Positions 1 to 12,284 of a stretch of DNA of 64,000 nucleotides are shown one piece after another (position 1 is the first letter of the stretch; each line of letters begins with the position of its first letter). The translations under genes were made by a program, and so were the position numbers. The stretch is from Turnera subulata. Its lineage: Eukaryota; Streptophyta; Magnoliopsida; Malpighiales; Passifloraceae. The notes under the pieces were generated by a model, which had not been told where the DNA came from, ran no database searches, and saw nothing but the letters and a program-made list of their open reading frames with translations. The stretch covers positions 1-64,000 of the forward strand of contig JAKUCV010005522.1 of NCBI GenBank assembly GCA_028386065.3. The letters are read 5' to 3'.

Positions 1-447
1 AACAGATGGCCCAAGGCTGAAGTTGAGGCCTTGATCCATGTTAGAAGCATGGTGGAGAAAAAGTTTCAAGAACCTGGGTTTAAGCGGCCTCTTTGGGAAG
101 AGGTAAGTTGTTTAATGTCTTCAATGGGCTACCAAAGAAGTGCCAAGAGATGCAAAGAGAAGTGGGAGAATATCAACAAGTACTTTAGAAAAGCGAAAGA
201 TGGTTCGAAGAAGAGAGCTTTGCAGTCAAAAACATGCTCTTATTTTAACCAATTGGATGAAATTTACACCACTACCACCAAGTCTCCCTCGGGCATTAGT
301 GAGGCTGGGGTCCTAAAGCAAGACCATACAGAGTTTGCAGAAACCATTCTTGCTGGAAGGGAACCCCCAATCACCACAAATTCGTCCAGTGAGAATCTGC
401 AAAACCATGCCGTGAGCTCTTTAGTATCAGATTTTGATACCAGTTGA
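1..447 (+). CDS. GT-2-like trihelix transcription factor, C-terminal part
   Basis: The reading frame is open from base 1 and stops at 445-447, giving 148 residues; the N-terminal part lies outside the window. Residues 1 to about 88 form one trihelix DNA-binding domain: an N-terminal RWPKAEVEALI helix, a central stretch with W-E-E-V and the MGYQRSAKRCKEKWENI helix, then the conserved NKYFRKAKD and Y-F-x-QLDEIY segment. This is the second (C-terminal) trihelix of the GT-2/GTL1/DF1 subfamily, which binds GT elements in promoters in the nucleus. The tail after it is short and rich in Ser and Thr. Family assignment is firm. Which member (GT-2, GTL1 or DF1) cannot be decided without the first trihelix. 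Confidence 0.88.
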   Translation, partial: NRWPKAEVEALIHVRSMVEKKFQEPGFKRPLWEEVSCLMSSMGYQRSAKRCKEKWENINKYFRKAKDGSKKRALQSKTCSYFNQLDEIYTTTTKSPSGISEAGVLKQDHTEFAETILAGREPPITTNSSSENLQNHAVSSLVSDFDTS

Positions 448-2044
448 GCGAGGAGAGTAAGTACGACCGTGAGAATGGCAGTGCCCTGAAAATAATGAGG
501 AGAATGGTGAAGAACAAAATTTATTGGTGTAGAGAAAATTTGGAAACAAGGTCTGAATCGAGGATGACATATATATCTTGCATAGCAGTAAGTTGATCCC
601 AGTGAAAATTTTGGTGCAATTGTGTAATCTAATCCTTTTCGTTTACGTGACTTTTTTAGCTTTTGTTAGAATTCAATGTGAAACGGCTTAAAATTTTATG
701 ACTAAGAAGTTATACAGCATCTGTAAGCTTGGTATATGGTCAATGAAACTTCTTGACATGATAAAAACATTCTACAACTTGCTTGAACTTGGGTGCTTTT
801 CGAAGTTAGTTTCATTTGCTTTATACATGCTAATTGTCCAAAAACTTTTCTTTCTGATACGGGCTTCCAGTAGGCTATAATTAATTTAACTCACCGCGGA
901 TGTGTTTGGATTTAATATTGATAGTAGTGGAAGAACAAACTCAAACCGAACTCGTTGAACCGTCTGTTTATGTCTTCCAAATCTTAATCTCATTGCATAT
1001 CATAAATTCCAATCACACATAAGTGCATAACAGATGTAAAGTCTTTCACTTTCTTTTTTATTTTAAAAATCTTACACTGTTTATGATTCCACAACAACGA
1101 GAAAATTATTAATGAAACAATACAAGAAATATATGATGAAAAAAATCAAAGATAAATTTATATTTTAAAAGCTTGAAATGACAAACTATATTAGTAGAGA
1201 GCCTAACAAAGAGCAATTTTACTAGTATTGAGATTTTAAAATATTTTTCTTTTCGGCCCATACTCAATCTTGAATTACGTTTTTATCACATTCATGAGGC
1301 AGAGGAAGGCCCTATTGCACTAGCCCAACGGAATTCGGCCCACTTGGGCCTCTTATTCACTCTGGTGGGGAGGCCGCATATTAGACTTCAAATTGTGGCA
1401 AAGTTAGCCGAATGAGTGGGAGTGTGGGACACAAATTTGACGGTTAGCTATTCATTTGTGATTTTAAAAGTCTCTCTAGACAATGCTAAATTCTCAATTA
1501 ATCAATGAAAGTAAGCAATGCTGCCTTTTATCAAAGAAAAAAAAAGAATCTTTCTAAGGCTCTAATGACTCTATTAGTATTATGAACTGTTCCGTTCAAG
1601 GAAAAAAAATATTCCGAGTTTTGAGTATGACAATGTGGATTGTGGACTGCTATAGGATCACTCTATCCTATACAAACAAGCTATAATAGCTTCCATATTT
1701 TTTTTTTCTTGGACAAGAGGTCGACTAACAAAAAAAAGCCATTAAAGACTAACAATATTGTCAAGCAAGCCTGGAAATTTGGAGAGAAACGTTATGCTCC
1801 ACCACAGTACTATTGGAATCAGAAAATTTCTTCTCCGGCCTCAGATTTTCTATCATATCACTGATTCTTTCTTTTCTGATCTTCGATTAGATGGTTGCCC
1901 ACGTGGTACGCGTGCATGGTGAATATGTTTTGAAGGTACATAGAAGAAGTAATCATTCTCCTCAGTTGTTGCCTTCATGCTATAGTACTTTGTATTATTG
2001 TACTGGAGCTACTGTAGCCCCCCAAAAAAGAACCGTGAAAGAAT

Positions 2045-2193
2045 AAGAAAGATGGAGCCAACAACCACCTGGTTGTGAGGTTGAGGTCCCGGGTTCAAAC
2101 TATGGACAGCGCGCTGTGTAGTAGTGGGATTTAGGATGAGTTAGTGAGGTTTGGCTTGATCGTTGTATAAAAAACAAAAAAAGAAAGATGGAG
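2045..2193 (+). mobile_element. SINE-like retroposon with 13-bp target-site duplication
   Basis: A 13-bp direct repeat (AAGAAAGATGGAG at 2045-2057 and 2181-2193) flanks a 123-bp insert. The insert ends in an A-rich tail (TATAAAAAACAAAAAA) directly before the second repeat. It carries a pol III box B-like GGGTTCAAAC at 2091-2100 and a weak box A-like sequence near 2070-2083. Tail, duplication length and tRNA-like box B together fit a tRNA-derived SINE. The box spacing is short, so the head may be truncated or divergent. Confidence 0.72.
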
Positions 2194-2292
2194 GGCAAAG
2201 AGATATGATCGACTCTAAAGCCTTTCGTTTTGTTTCAAAATAGTCATCAAAATGAATATCATTTGCTGGTTCGAATAAACCCTAGACAATTG

Positions 2293-2338
2293 GAACTGTT
2301 AATATTTTTTTTTGTTGAGAATAGAACTGTTAATATTT
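2293..2338 (-). repeat. Micro-retroposon, 16-bp insert, 15-bp duplication
   Basis: The repeat GAACTGTTAATATTT occurs at 2293-2307 and 2324-2338. Between them lies only TTTTTTGTTGAGAATA. Read on the minus strand this is a short sequence with an A-tail. The duplication begins AAAT on the tail side and the base pair before it is TT, as expected of a TT|AAAA nick. Confidence 0.7.
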
Positions 2339-4367
2339 AATTGAAGGTTGTCAGCATATATACAAAACTGAATCAAAAGCGTTTGCTATGTACGTACATG
2401 TGTCTGAAACAAACCCAATCCGTACGTAGATTATATATTACTTATACTTGCTTTATATCCTAGAACATAATTGGATTCACCAGGCGAATCATGTGGTGTG
2501 AGTTAGCATAAATAGGCTTTAAATCTTTAATTAAGTCTGTTGGAATCCTTAAGAGGGAAAATTGAAATATTCCCATGTAGAGGAGAGATGTATGATGCTC
2601 TAATTAATTATTGATTGGAGTGATAAATTACCAAATAAGCTCCATACTATTTATAGTATACAAAAGTAATTTAAAACATCCAACAAACTCTCCTTATAAG
2701 CAATATTCGTGATAACGAAGTGTGCGGCAATATGGACAGGAAAATTGAATTAAATTGAAATAATAATGGATGGATGGAGTGGGTGGTTTCATTATGCACC
2801 AATCGCATCACAAAAATGGTCGCCGCCGGGCTCATTTTTATCAACGGAAATCACCTTAAAATGGCAAAATTTTCTCTACTGAATTTGAGTCCAACCCTAA
2901 TTAACTTTTGTCGTGCGTACTCACGAGTCACGATAATATTTCCTTGCTTGATGTGTTAGTTATGATAAATTATATATGCCATCGATACCGGTATATGGCT
3001 TTGTCTTCATTTAATATAAACCACTATTATTACCATGTCAATTCGACTAGAAGTACGGTCATCCTGTATATATCTATTCTTCTTAAAGAGTTATGCACGA
3101 TATGGTGGCATAATTATTCAACGAAAATATAACATAGTCTAATAAGGTGGTTAGGAGGAGGACTAAAAGAAACGTGGTGAGGTAAGTCTCATTTATTACC
3201 TAACCTACTTGTGAGTCCTCGAGAGGGATATTGAAAGTTAGCTGAGAGCTGAAGGAGAATTTTCAGATTTATATCTTTTTCCTCTTTGATTGGAAGGTGC
3301 TCATGGCACTGTCACATATATCACCTTCACTAGTGGTGGTAGTGGTAGGCGATCGAGGCCTTTTTTATGGTACCTGTACATGCATATGTCCCTGTTTCTT
3401 TTTTTGACTGCATGTTTTGCTATTTTGAGGGAGGAAATCAATTACTGACACTACGTACCAAAACACATGAATACCTACGTACAAACTATAATTTTATGAA
3501 CGGTTTGGGTTTTGAATTCCAATGTATCTATTAAATTGACACCTAAAATATATTGCGGCATGCGTTTATCTGCTAATACATAGCCCATTTAAAATTAATC
3601 CATTGAATTGCTCAACCAAGCTTAATCACGATTTTCTTTTTCTCAAAGAATGACTATACGCTACTGCACTTACAGCAAATCAATATGATGGATTAGATTG
3701 TTGCATAGAAAGGTTAGGTACATTGAGGATCAAAGTCAAAAGAGATCTATAAACTAATCACACGAAGGAAAACATCGTTTATAATAATAATAATATAGTA
3801 CGTGATTTTTTTTTTCCCTGTCAATATCAAGAAACACTTGTTCCTTTCAGCCAAAAGATTTCATTGCATTGTCCTGTAGTGCAAGTGGACTAAAGAAAGC
3901 CTACATACGCTCCGTGGCTTTTTCCAAGTCATTTTCTCTAATGCCATCACAAAGTTAACAAACAAATAAGTTCAATTTGAACATTCGGCAAAAAATGAGA
4001 GTTTAATTTGTTCATGCCGGACGCACACGTACGTGGCTTGCATACCGAGCCTATAGGCACTAAATCAGCTAGAATTATTCTAATTATTGTGATATTATTG
4101 TTATCAGTCACATCCAAGATACATATATGTATTTTTAGAAAAGATTGTGTCTCCATCCATTTGACAATCTATTGCTAATTCTGTTTCAATCAGGAGCAAG
4201 ATTGGACAAAATTTTCCCTTATAAGTTGTATTTACCAGAATCAGACCATATCGTTTTATGGAATACGTACAGCTCGCACTCTATATTGTTTGCAATGCCA
4301 ATATGTGTAATATCACTGGCTACATAATTTTTGTGACAATTTTTTTTGAATTTTTTAAAAAGTACAT

Positions 4368-4520
4368 AATCACTTATTTATTGTTTCAAAGTGTTGGCTT
4401 TAGTTGGTTGAGATTCCTATCGATTGTCATTCTTGGTGAGTAGTAAGCGCTGGCTGAGTCTGGTGGCTTGTTCTAGGCTTAGACTGGGGAACTTAATCAA
4501 CGAAAAAAATCACTTATTTA
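4368..4520 (+). mobile_element. SINE-like retroposon with 13-bp target-site duplication
   Basis: AATCACTTATTTA is repeated at 4368-4380 and 4508-4520 around a 127-bp insert. The insert ends AATCAACGAAAAA, an A-tail against the second repeat. TGGCTTTAGTTGG at 4395-4407 resembles a pol III box A; no clear box B is left. It is not obviously the same family as the element at 2045-2193. Confidence 0.7.
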
Positions 4521-5332
4521 TAGTCACCAGTAACACAATTTATATTGAAATTCTGTACCGAGAATATTTGATATTTATTTTCTACTCAAATTATGTTTGA
4601 AACCGTATTGAGGTTTAACTTGATGGTTAAAAAAAAATACTTTGCCAAGTGAGAACGATGGGAGACTCACTGGCACAACCAAGTGAGATAAAAAGAAAGA
4701 GGTTGCCAATGTAACCCGATTAACAAGTGCTTGCTCAATTAAAATTGCACCAATAAGGGCATACCGGAAATGCCATAGAACAAGCCTATATTCTAAATTT
4801 ATCTAGGCAGCTATAACAGTTACTGATCCACCACTATTAATGGTATAGGGATGGTTGTGAAGTGTGCCATTGCCATATAGTATAAGTGTATAATTAGAAA
4901 AACAAAGAGAAATATCTAGGTCCCTCTTTTCTCTTTGTAGCCAACGTATGATGAGAAATCTAGTCCCCTAGCAAGAGAACGATGAAAGTATATAGCATTT
5001 GGTCCCTTTAAGTAGTCCAGAATTTTTGGTGCACACAAATTAACTCTAGGTAGTCGTGATGATTATCGATCAGCTTATAATCTCTTCCAATATTGCCGGC
5101 CTTGTAGTACGCAGCTCATTGATTAGCAGATGTCAATTAATTAGATTCTGGACTTCTGTCTTGCTTCATGCGTGACCACCGAGAAATTTAAATCATAAAC
5201 TTACTCCAATCAAAGGTTGAAAATTCAAAATGAGGTAACGTGTTGTATAGTAAAATTTGACTAGAAGTTCGAGTATAGTATTATGAGTATTAGGGCCCAG
5301 TTGCTTATAAAGCAGACGGAATAATTTATTAT

Positions 5333-5564
5333 GGGACTCCCAAATTTAATTAGTTGTGAATTTATTGTTTATATTCTTGGGTGTTCTTTTTTTTAGAATT
5401 TATTTATTTTTATAATTTATTTTAAGAGTTTTTTTTCCTCCTAGTTATTTATTTCCATAATTTACTATGTTTTATTTAGGAAATAATTCTGCACATTCAT
5501 CATAAATACTCAATTATTTCTAATTTAGTCATATGTTCACAACTAATCAAATTTGGAGCTCCCC
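5333..5564. mobile_element. Hairpin-forming MITE with imperfect terminal inverted repeats
   Basis: The left arm starting at 5333 (GGGACTCCCAAATTTAATTA and on) is the approximate reverse complement of the right arm at 5536-5564 (ending AATTTGGAGCTCCCC). The arms match for about 28 bp with a few changes; the interior is AT-rich and non-coding. The motif AAATTTGGAGCT or a close variant recurs near 5600 and 5997. Exact ends and target duplication are not resolved. Confidence 0.5.
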
Positions 5565-6250
5565 ACCAAAAAAATTAATAAGTCCATGTTGATTGAATGA
5601 ATTTGGAGCTACAATGAATTATGATTGTCCTTCTTAATCTCAGATTCCAAAATCCAAACTCCAAATTAATACGTCCAAATCAAGCATGCATAAAATGCAG
5701 CTTTTTTAAAAACAGAAATGTATCTTTTATGGAAGTTAATTAGTTGACCTTTCACATCGAATGCAAAATGAGCCAGCTGTTAAGAGAACAAAGCAACTAA
5801 TTATTAGTTAATTATTTATGAAAAAACTGACCCACAAACGTACTAATATTCTGAAAAACCGACCCAAAAAAAACTAATTATGATACCCCCTCTTAACAGA
5901 AGAAGATACATATTCTTAATGGTAAAAAAATGTGGGTCCAAGGAGTGTTAAAACTATAACAATTTTGTCACTATAATTTTCTGAATGAGATTAACAAATT
6001 TGGAGCTAGTTAATTTGTCGGTTGCGCAGATTGGAAGTGGGACTAATATTATTTTAAGTGCACCATCATAATCTCTCCAAGGTAATAGTTTTTCCCCTTT
6101 CAAGTTTCACTACCTACCGACACACCAAAACAAAAAATAATTCAGTCTCCAAGATTCAAGAGGTATATTAAAGAAACCCCGTGGGCTTTTGGTTCACTAT
6201 ATACGTTTTTGTTGTGCATGTGAGTGTGTGGTACTCGTAAGCAACAAACT

Positions 6251-7521
6251 ATGGGGAGGAGTCCATGTTGCTCCAAAGAGGGACTCAATAGAGGAGCATG
6301 GACTGCCTTAGAAGACAAGATACTAACGGCTTACATCAAAGCACACGGAGAAGGCAAATGGAGAAACCTCCCCAAGAGAGCCGGTACTTAAATTTCTTTT
6401 GCCATAGAATCTGTTTCCCGTTTCTAGGTAGCTAGCCAGTTACTTACGTATATGATCTCTCTCTCTAATTTTCTCAATTTGACAATTTCCAACCCAGAAT
6501 AGTTGCAGTTCTGTTTTGTTGTCTAGTACTGAGTTGTAGAATGCGATGCTCATGTCTTATGATCAAAATGTCTGTGCAGGTTTGAAAAGATGTGGTAAGA
6601 GTTGCAGACTTAGATGGCTAAATTATCTGAGACCAGACATCAAGAGAGGAAACATATCCCGTGATGAAGAGGAACTTATCATCAGGCTCCACAAGCTTCT
6701 TGGTAACAGGTCTCTCTTCTTTTTACCTCCCCTAGCTACTAGCCAGTACGATATCATATCATATATACAAATATATACATATATGATATATCATACCAAG
6801 TATCTGATAATTAATATATCGGGATGCTTTATATATATGCAGATGGTCTCTTATAGCCGGAAGGCTACCGGGGCGAACAGACAATGAAATAAAGAATTAC
6901 TGGAACACCACCCTAGGGAAAAAAGTCACTCCTCAATCAATTCCACCAGATTCCAAACAAAGTTCTCCAAAGAAAGCCAGACAGGACAAACCGGACAAAG
7001 AACCCATGTCCAGTAAAGAGCCACCAAACTCACCACAGGCAACCCGGGTAATCCGCACCAAACCCACAAGGTGTTCATCCAGAGTTTTGGTCTCATTGCA
7101 GCCACCACCACCGCCACCACAAGTGGAACCCTGTAGTAATAGCATCCCAATTACAGCCACGGACCTACCTCAGGATTCCTTGACAAATAATCATGAAGCA
7201 AATACTTCTGATGATGATAGGTCAAAAGTCAACTGTGATGATGATCACGGCCAGCAGCAGTATGCGTACCATAATGCATTGGATTTTATGAACTTTGGTT
7301 GCAACGATGAGTTCAACTCCACTGAGGATGCAAGAGTGGTGGGAAGTGACAGTGACAAGGATCATGTGCCAATTGGTGATCAGGAAACGTCACTGTTGTC
7401 CATCGATGACATTGTGTTCAATGATTGGACAGCGAATGCTGATCCACTTGAGGATAATGCCACTCTAGACCTTGATTCTCTGGCGTTCCTGCTTGATTCC
7501 GAGGAGTGGCCATTGCAATGA
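6251..7521 (+). CDS. R2R3-MYB, TT2-like (subgroup 5) proanthocyanidin regulator
   Basis: Three exons, 6251-6383, 6580-6709 and 6843-7521, encode 313 residues with the standard MYB phases (exon 2 is 130 nt). R2 spans about 14-61 and R3 about 67-112. The bHLH-contact motif [DE]Lx2[RK]x3Lx6Lx3R is complete: E76-L77, R80, L84, L91, R95. [11 protein letters not shown] at 157-167 matches the subgroup 5 motif of TT2/MYBPA-type activators. The C terminus is acidic ([15 protein letters not shown]), as in activation domains. Such proteins work in the nucleus with a TT8-type bHLH and a TTG1 WD40 protein to switch on ANR, LAR and other condensed-tannin genes. MGRSPCC marks the start. TT2-like activity is inferred from motifs; a close paralogue with another target set is possible. 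Confidence 0.9.
6869..6889 (+). promoter_or_regulatory. Predicted miR858 target site in MYB exon 3
   Basis: The R3-coding bases that specify P-G-R-T-D-N-E (core GCGAACAGACAATGAAA) pair with the miR858 sequence as I recall it, with about three mismatches near the microRNA 3' end and one G:U. This is the site where miR858 cuts many flavonoid MYB mRNAs. Prediction only. Confidence 0.5.
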
Positions 7522-7998
7522 AAACCATGATGAGAAAAATTAATGAGACAACGTGGACCAGCTAGCTCTCATCGTGTGTTAAAACACTTCTGAGACACAT
7601 TAGTTGTAGTAGACTAGTACTAATAGTTGTTGTGATATAGTCAGCGTAATTACTGGCAATAAATTTGGAAAAGACGTTTGTGTAGAGTGGATAACAGGCA
7701 TGCAACATACATTTGTCATATACTTTTTCACTCGTCGCATGTCATGAGTGATCTCTTATGTTAAGTGTTATAATTAAAGTGTTCTTTTGTTTTTATTTTG
7801 TCAAAAGAAAAGGAGTCTAGCTGTGGCTTAGCTACTTTGCAGGTGGCAGCTGCAATAAAATCCCCCGTCTTTGATTCTCGAGGAAGACCTTATATAAGAG
7901 GAAGAGGAGGACTGTGGCTGCGCTACAATTTCTTGTCTTCTTGACTGATTAATGCGTTACACTGCTTACATATGCAGATCATGCGAAAATAATTGTGC

Positions 7999-8046
7999 AA
8001 GTATGTTTTACTTTTTTTTTTTTTGATGATAAAGTATGTTTTACTT
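7999..8046 (-). repeat. Micro-retroposon, 18-bp insert, 15-bp duplication
   Basis: AAGTATGTTTTACTT at 7999-8013 and 8032-8046 flanks eleven T followed by GATGATA. On the minus strand the insert is TATCATC plus an A-tail, and the duplication starts AAG. Confidence 0.72.
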
Positions 8047-9861
8047 ATATTGGGAAACTTTGCCTTCCACTTAGGTGTTATATTATTGAACTCCAATAAG
8101 TTCACTGAGTTCACTCTTTTTTCTTTTCTTTTTTTTTTTCCTAAAGATGTGTCGATGGAATAAATTCCCATTCGGCGACGGCCTCTACAGTCAACACATT
8201 GGAATTGGACAGAATTTAAAGCTCATTGGCTCTCAAATCACGTGTTTCTAATTGTTGCAATATTATTGCGAAGCCTAGCATCCGGTAACGTCATGATCAT
8301 CACCAATAATCAATAATGCTGCCATTAAGCTGCAAGCCCCCACATGACCACATGCCATCAAACACCATATCTGCCAAGGGTACTGCTGCTGTATTCATTA
8401 TCTTAGCTGTTAGCATATGTCGTTCTGTTGGAGACTGTCAAACTACACCATCTCAAATTGAGTGAACTGTTAGTGTATACGACGACTAAAACTAGTTTTA
8501 GGGTCTCAATCAATTTAATTTTATTTTTGGTTAGGATGATTACTTGACATCAATATGCTTTTCGTTTAGATTGCACCCGGTATAAGGAGTATTCACATAA
8601 ACTAAATCAGGTTAGTGTAGTATATAAACCACCTTATAAGATTGTTATAGGTACTGATGTTGAATATATAACATGTATATATATAATATGTATACCACAA
8701 ACACAAAATTTAGACCATGCACGAAGACAAGAAGGTCGACCCAACACACCGTGGCGGTATCTACCGACAAGTATTTGAAGACGAGACTCCAAAATCCTGA
8801 TGTCATGATTCGAAGAAATACTAACAACTGAGTCTCATCTGCCTACGGCCTACCTATTTATGTAATAGATTTACCTTCACAAACAAAGAAAATAAAACAA
8901 GAAAACAAAGAAGCATGGCCAGGCGTGTCCACAAATGTTTTCGTCCACGTTTTTGCAAAAGAAAAAAAGAAAAAACTTCAATACTCTGAAGTCTGAACTA
9001 AGAAAACAAAAAGTCTTTGAAAGTGCTAATTGCCATATATGTACGTCCCTTTCAGATTGCCCATCATGTCAATATATACGGCACTTATTTTTATTTTTTT
9101 ATCAAGTCATGTTAGGTTATTTCGAGAAATACTACCTCTAATAATTAATAACGAGGAATAGTATTGTACTATGTGTGTAGTTGGAGTGGAGGCGGCTGGA
9201 AAATTTAGTGCCCACGTTGAAGGAAAGTTTCGGAGGCACTTATGGCGATGAGACATTGCTATCTTTCCTGACAATCTGAAAACGACACGTAGGCCCGGCC
9301 CCGAAGCTGGGGAAGGACATTTTTGTCTTTAAAATTTAAATCTAGCAGCCATGTACTAGGAAACTGAAGCCGGGAGGGACAGGACCAAAACCAAACAGCA
9401 AAGATTCCTTTTTTATCGCTAAAAGTTCATCTTACTTATCGCTAAAAGTTCGGTCTACTGAAATTCCATTCTTTTTTTTCTCCTCCCCCTCTTTAAATTT
9501 GATGATTTTATAGTTGAAAAGATTTAGAAATAAAATCATTATGCGTACAATGCAACATTTTCTAAACTATCATAGATGAAAAAGAAAAACGAATGAAGAG
9601 AGCTTTACCAGATTAATTAAGCAATTAAAATCCATAACCATTACTATAATATGTCATACAAATTCAAAACTTAGACGAAACCTGTTTATAAAAATTAGCT
9701 TCGTATATTATCTAAACAATTTTTTTGAAGAAATCATCATCAGACAAGTTATATTGGTTTTGAAATGGCAGTCACTAATGATGTCATTTTTAAAAAATTC
9801 TTATTATTTTATATCGCTGTTCAGTCTCAATAAATTCTTTCTTTTTACTCTCTAGCTAGTA

Positions 9862-9904
9862 TGCTGCGTCAATTTTTTTTTTTTCGAATGTGCTGCGTCA
9901 ATTT
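9862..9904 (-). repeat. Micro-retroposon, 15-bp insert, 14-bp duplication
   Basis: TGCTGCGTCAATTT at 9862-9875 and 9891-9904 flanks TTTTTTTTTCGAATG. Minus-strand reading: CATTCG plus A-tail; the duplication starts AAA. Confidence 0.72.
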
Positions 9905-10095
9905 GAAGTTAACAGGACATGCTCATGCAATATATATTAACGTGAAGTGCGTAGCCCAAATATTCACCCGTGCGGGGTCTGACTTGTAGTTATAACCGTT
10001 AATGCATAAAGAGGAACACTTAATGGAATTTTTTTAAAAGAGGGAAAGTAATTTCATGCAATTAAATGGAGGAGTGGGCTTCTATTTTAACTTTT

Positions 10096-10141
10096 AATTA
10101 GTACCGACCTTTTTTTTTTTTCGATCAATTAGTACCGACCT
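10096..10141 (-). repeat. Micro-retroposon, 16-bp insert, 15-bp duplication
   Basis: AATTAGTACCGACCT at 10096-10110 and 10127-10141 flanks eleven T plus CGATC. On the minus strand the insert is GATCG plus an A-tail. Confidence 0.73.
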
Positions 10142-10182
10142 CGAATGCAAGGGGTTGGTTATTTTCATATTTAGTCCGTATT

Positions 10183-10227
10183 ATAGACTCGACTTTTTTT
10201 TTTTTTTGGTTCAACATAGCCTCGACT
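10183..10227 (-). repeat. Micro-retroposon, about 21-bp insert, 12-bp duplication
   Basis: ATAGACTCGACT at 10183-10194 recurs with one change at 10216-10227. Between them are thirteen T and GGTTCAAC (minus strand: GTTGAACC plus A-tail). It lies only 42 bp from the previous event. Confidence 0.6.
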
Positions 10228-12058
10228 ACTTTGCTATAGTTTTTGACTTTCCGGTTGTAAGTATTTATTTTTTGCAGACATAAAAACTTCTAGGCAAATA
10301 TATATATTTTGACTAAGCAATTTTCGCTTGCCATTCTATTAAGGAAGATTGCATTACTATTAAATTCTTGTGATACACGCCATATATTGTCGTAACATAG
10401 ATTTAAGACTTCCCAATTGTGGCGGCGTTATTGCCCTGGATGAATATATATCGCGACACCATTAATGGTAGCTACAGCTACCCTTCAGCTCGTTGAAAAA
10501 TTGTTTTTTTTTTTTTTTGAACGATACATACACACATAAGATTAGGGGTGGGCCACGACCGTGCTATAGTGCAGCGCATGGCCGACGAGCGAGAGGCCCA
10601 GTAGCAAGCCACTGTGATGAGCTCTCCTTTTAAAAAATTTATTTAACGTCGAGTGGGTCATTGGCCCATATTACAAGTCAGATAACAGATGGGCTCGTTG
10701 ATGATTCTCATACTCTCTCGTTCCAGCAAAATCGATATGAAGAGATGTAACTCATTTGAATACTAATGGAATTCTTTTTTCCCCCCGAAGAAATATCTTG
10801 CATATATAACGTATGAATGGTAGCTACAGAGCACAAATAAGCTTGAAATCTAAAATGCGAAAGTAGACGACTATAGTTGAAGAGCAGAGTTAGGCAACAA
10901 AGCCATCTAGAATACAAATACAAGATGTTGGAATGTTGGTAAATTTTAACATTTTGAACAAATAAACATGCGAACTGGGGAAGAATTAATAGATTAAAAG
11001 ACATACCTTTATTGAACAACTGGAGTCAAGATCGTTAATTTCTCTTGGATGGACGTGTTGATGACGAGGTATAATTACTAAAAAAGTAAAAAGATACTCA
11101 TGAGCATCTAAGAACCCTTAACCAGTTTGAAGATGATATTGTGTTTATATTAAAAAAAAAACTACAAAGAAAGAGGAGGCAGAACGGAATTCCTCTCTTT
11201 ATTGTTTGTCTTTTTTCCATAGTTCCTCTATTGAATAAAATAGAGCTTTCCACTGCTGTTTCACAAAGGAAAGTGAGGAAATTGGGAATTAGGTCAACAC
11301 CCATAAGGCCAGCGGACCTAGAAAAGTACTCTTGAGGGGGCCAAAAAGATAAAATGAAATGAGATGATTTTGTTGTCGAGGTAAGGTGATTAAGATTTAT
11401 AACTAACTACGTTAAGATAAGCACTATTTTATGTAAAGATATATATTCAAAATAGCTCATTTGAAAAATTTGGGAGAGCTAGGCCCCCCACCTGCCCCTC
11501 TTGTATCAGCGACTGGCTATAACATCATCAACACAAAAAAAAAATGAGGACAAGTATCAACATTAGCGGGTGAAAATAATAGTGTCAGCCACGAAATCCA
11601 TATTATATGTACACTTGATTAGAGGATTAATCGAATTGAATTCAAGACCTTAAAGAGCACCTTAACAATTAAATTAGTAGTCATTAGCAATTTTTGCATT
11701 AAATTTATTGTAAGTTTTTTTTTGGTTAAATATTAAGGGAAACTCTCCGTCCTAATCCAAATTCAAGGCAGACGACGTGATTCAACTAAATGCTTAAAAT
11801 AATAATTTTTATATAACACACATCAAGAGTGATAGATGGTAAAATTTGAGCTCTTAACCCAAATTTCTTCTACTTTACGAAATGGTCAAAACAAAAACTA
11901 CTTGGTTTTCGTCAATGACTTATGTTGTTCTTGAACCATGCCTCGTCAAATCAAACGAAGTTTAGCATTCTTCAAAGAGAGAAGCAAGGCAGTACTGATA
12001 AGTAACGCAGAATATTTCTGTTACTAATCAGAACTTAGATTTGTCGATGAGCAAAATT

Positions 12059-12098
12059 TTATGATTTATTTCGACAAAAAAAAAATTATGATTTATTT
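12059..12098 (+). repeat. Micro-retroposon, 14-bp insert, 13-bp duplication
   Basis: TTATGATTTATTT at 12059-12071 and 12086-12098 flanks CGAC followed by ten A. Confidence 0.68.
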
Positions 12099-12232
12099 TT
12101 TCTTTATTACGGAGAAAAATAATAATTGAAATTTGAGAGGCGCTATGTATATTTGCCTCGTCTCGATAAGAGGCCGACTTTGAGTTTGAAAAGGGGAAGA
12201 GGAGGAGCCACTCGGCTGATATAATATAAATA

Positions 12233-12284
12233 TATAATGCATTTTCATCTCTTTGTAACCAAAAAAAAAATATAATGCATTTTC
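12233..12284 (+). repeat. Micro-retroposon, 24-bp insert, 14-bp duplication
   Basis: TATAATGCATTTTC at 12233-12246 and 12271-12284 flanks ATCTCTTTGTAACC and ten A. The A-tail abuts the second repeat. Confidence 0.72.

Larger units (their letters stand above)
448..6250. other. Intergenic region, AT-rich, repeat-bearing
   Basis: No open frame here has recognisable domains or coding character; the short frames are chance ORFs. The stretch holds a SINE-like insertion (2045-2193), a second one (4368-4520), a tail-only micro-insertion (2293-2338) and a hairpin MITE (about 5333-5564). The bases just before 6251 should contain the MYB promoter and leader. I see no unambiguous promoter element. Confidence 0.6.

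Noticed and set aside
5818..5880. Repeated GAAAAAC(T/C)GACCCA segment
   Set aside because: Looks like a diverged tandem duplication of about 35 bp, not an insertion with target duplication.
6926..7160. Minus-strand frames of 74-75 codons
   Set aside because: Antisense of MYB exon 3; the Gly and Val runs come from CCA/CCG repeats.
9413..9451. 16-bp duplication around ATCTTAC
   Set aside because: No A or T tail, so not counted among the micro-retroposons; could be break repair.
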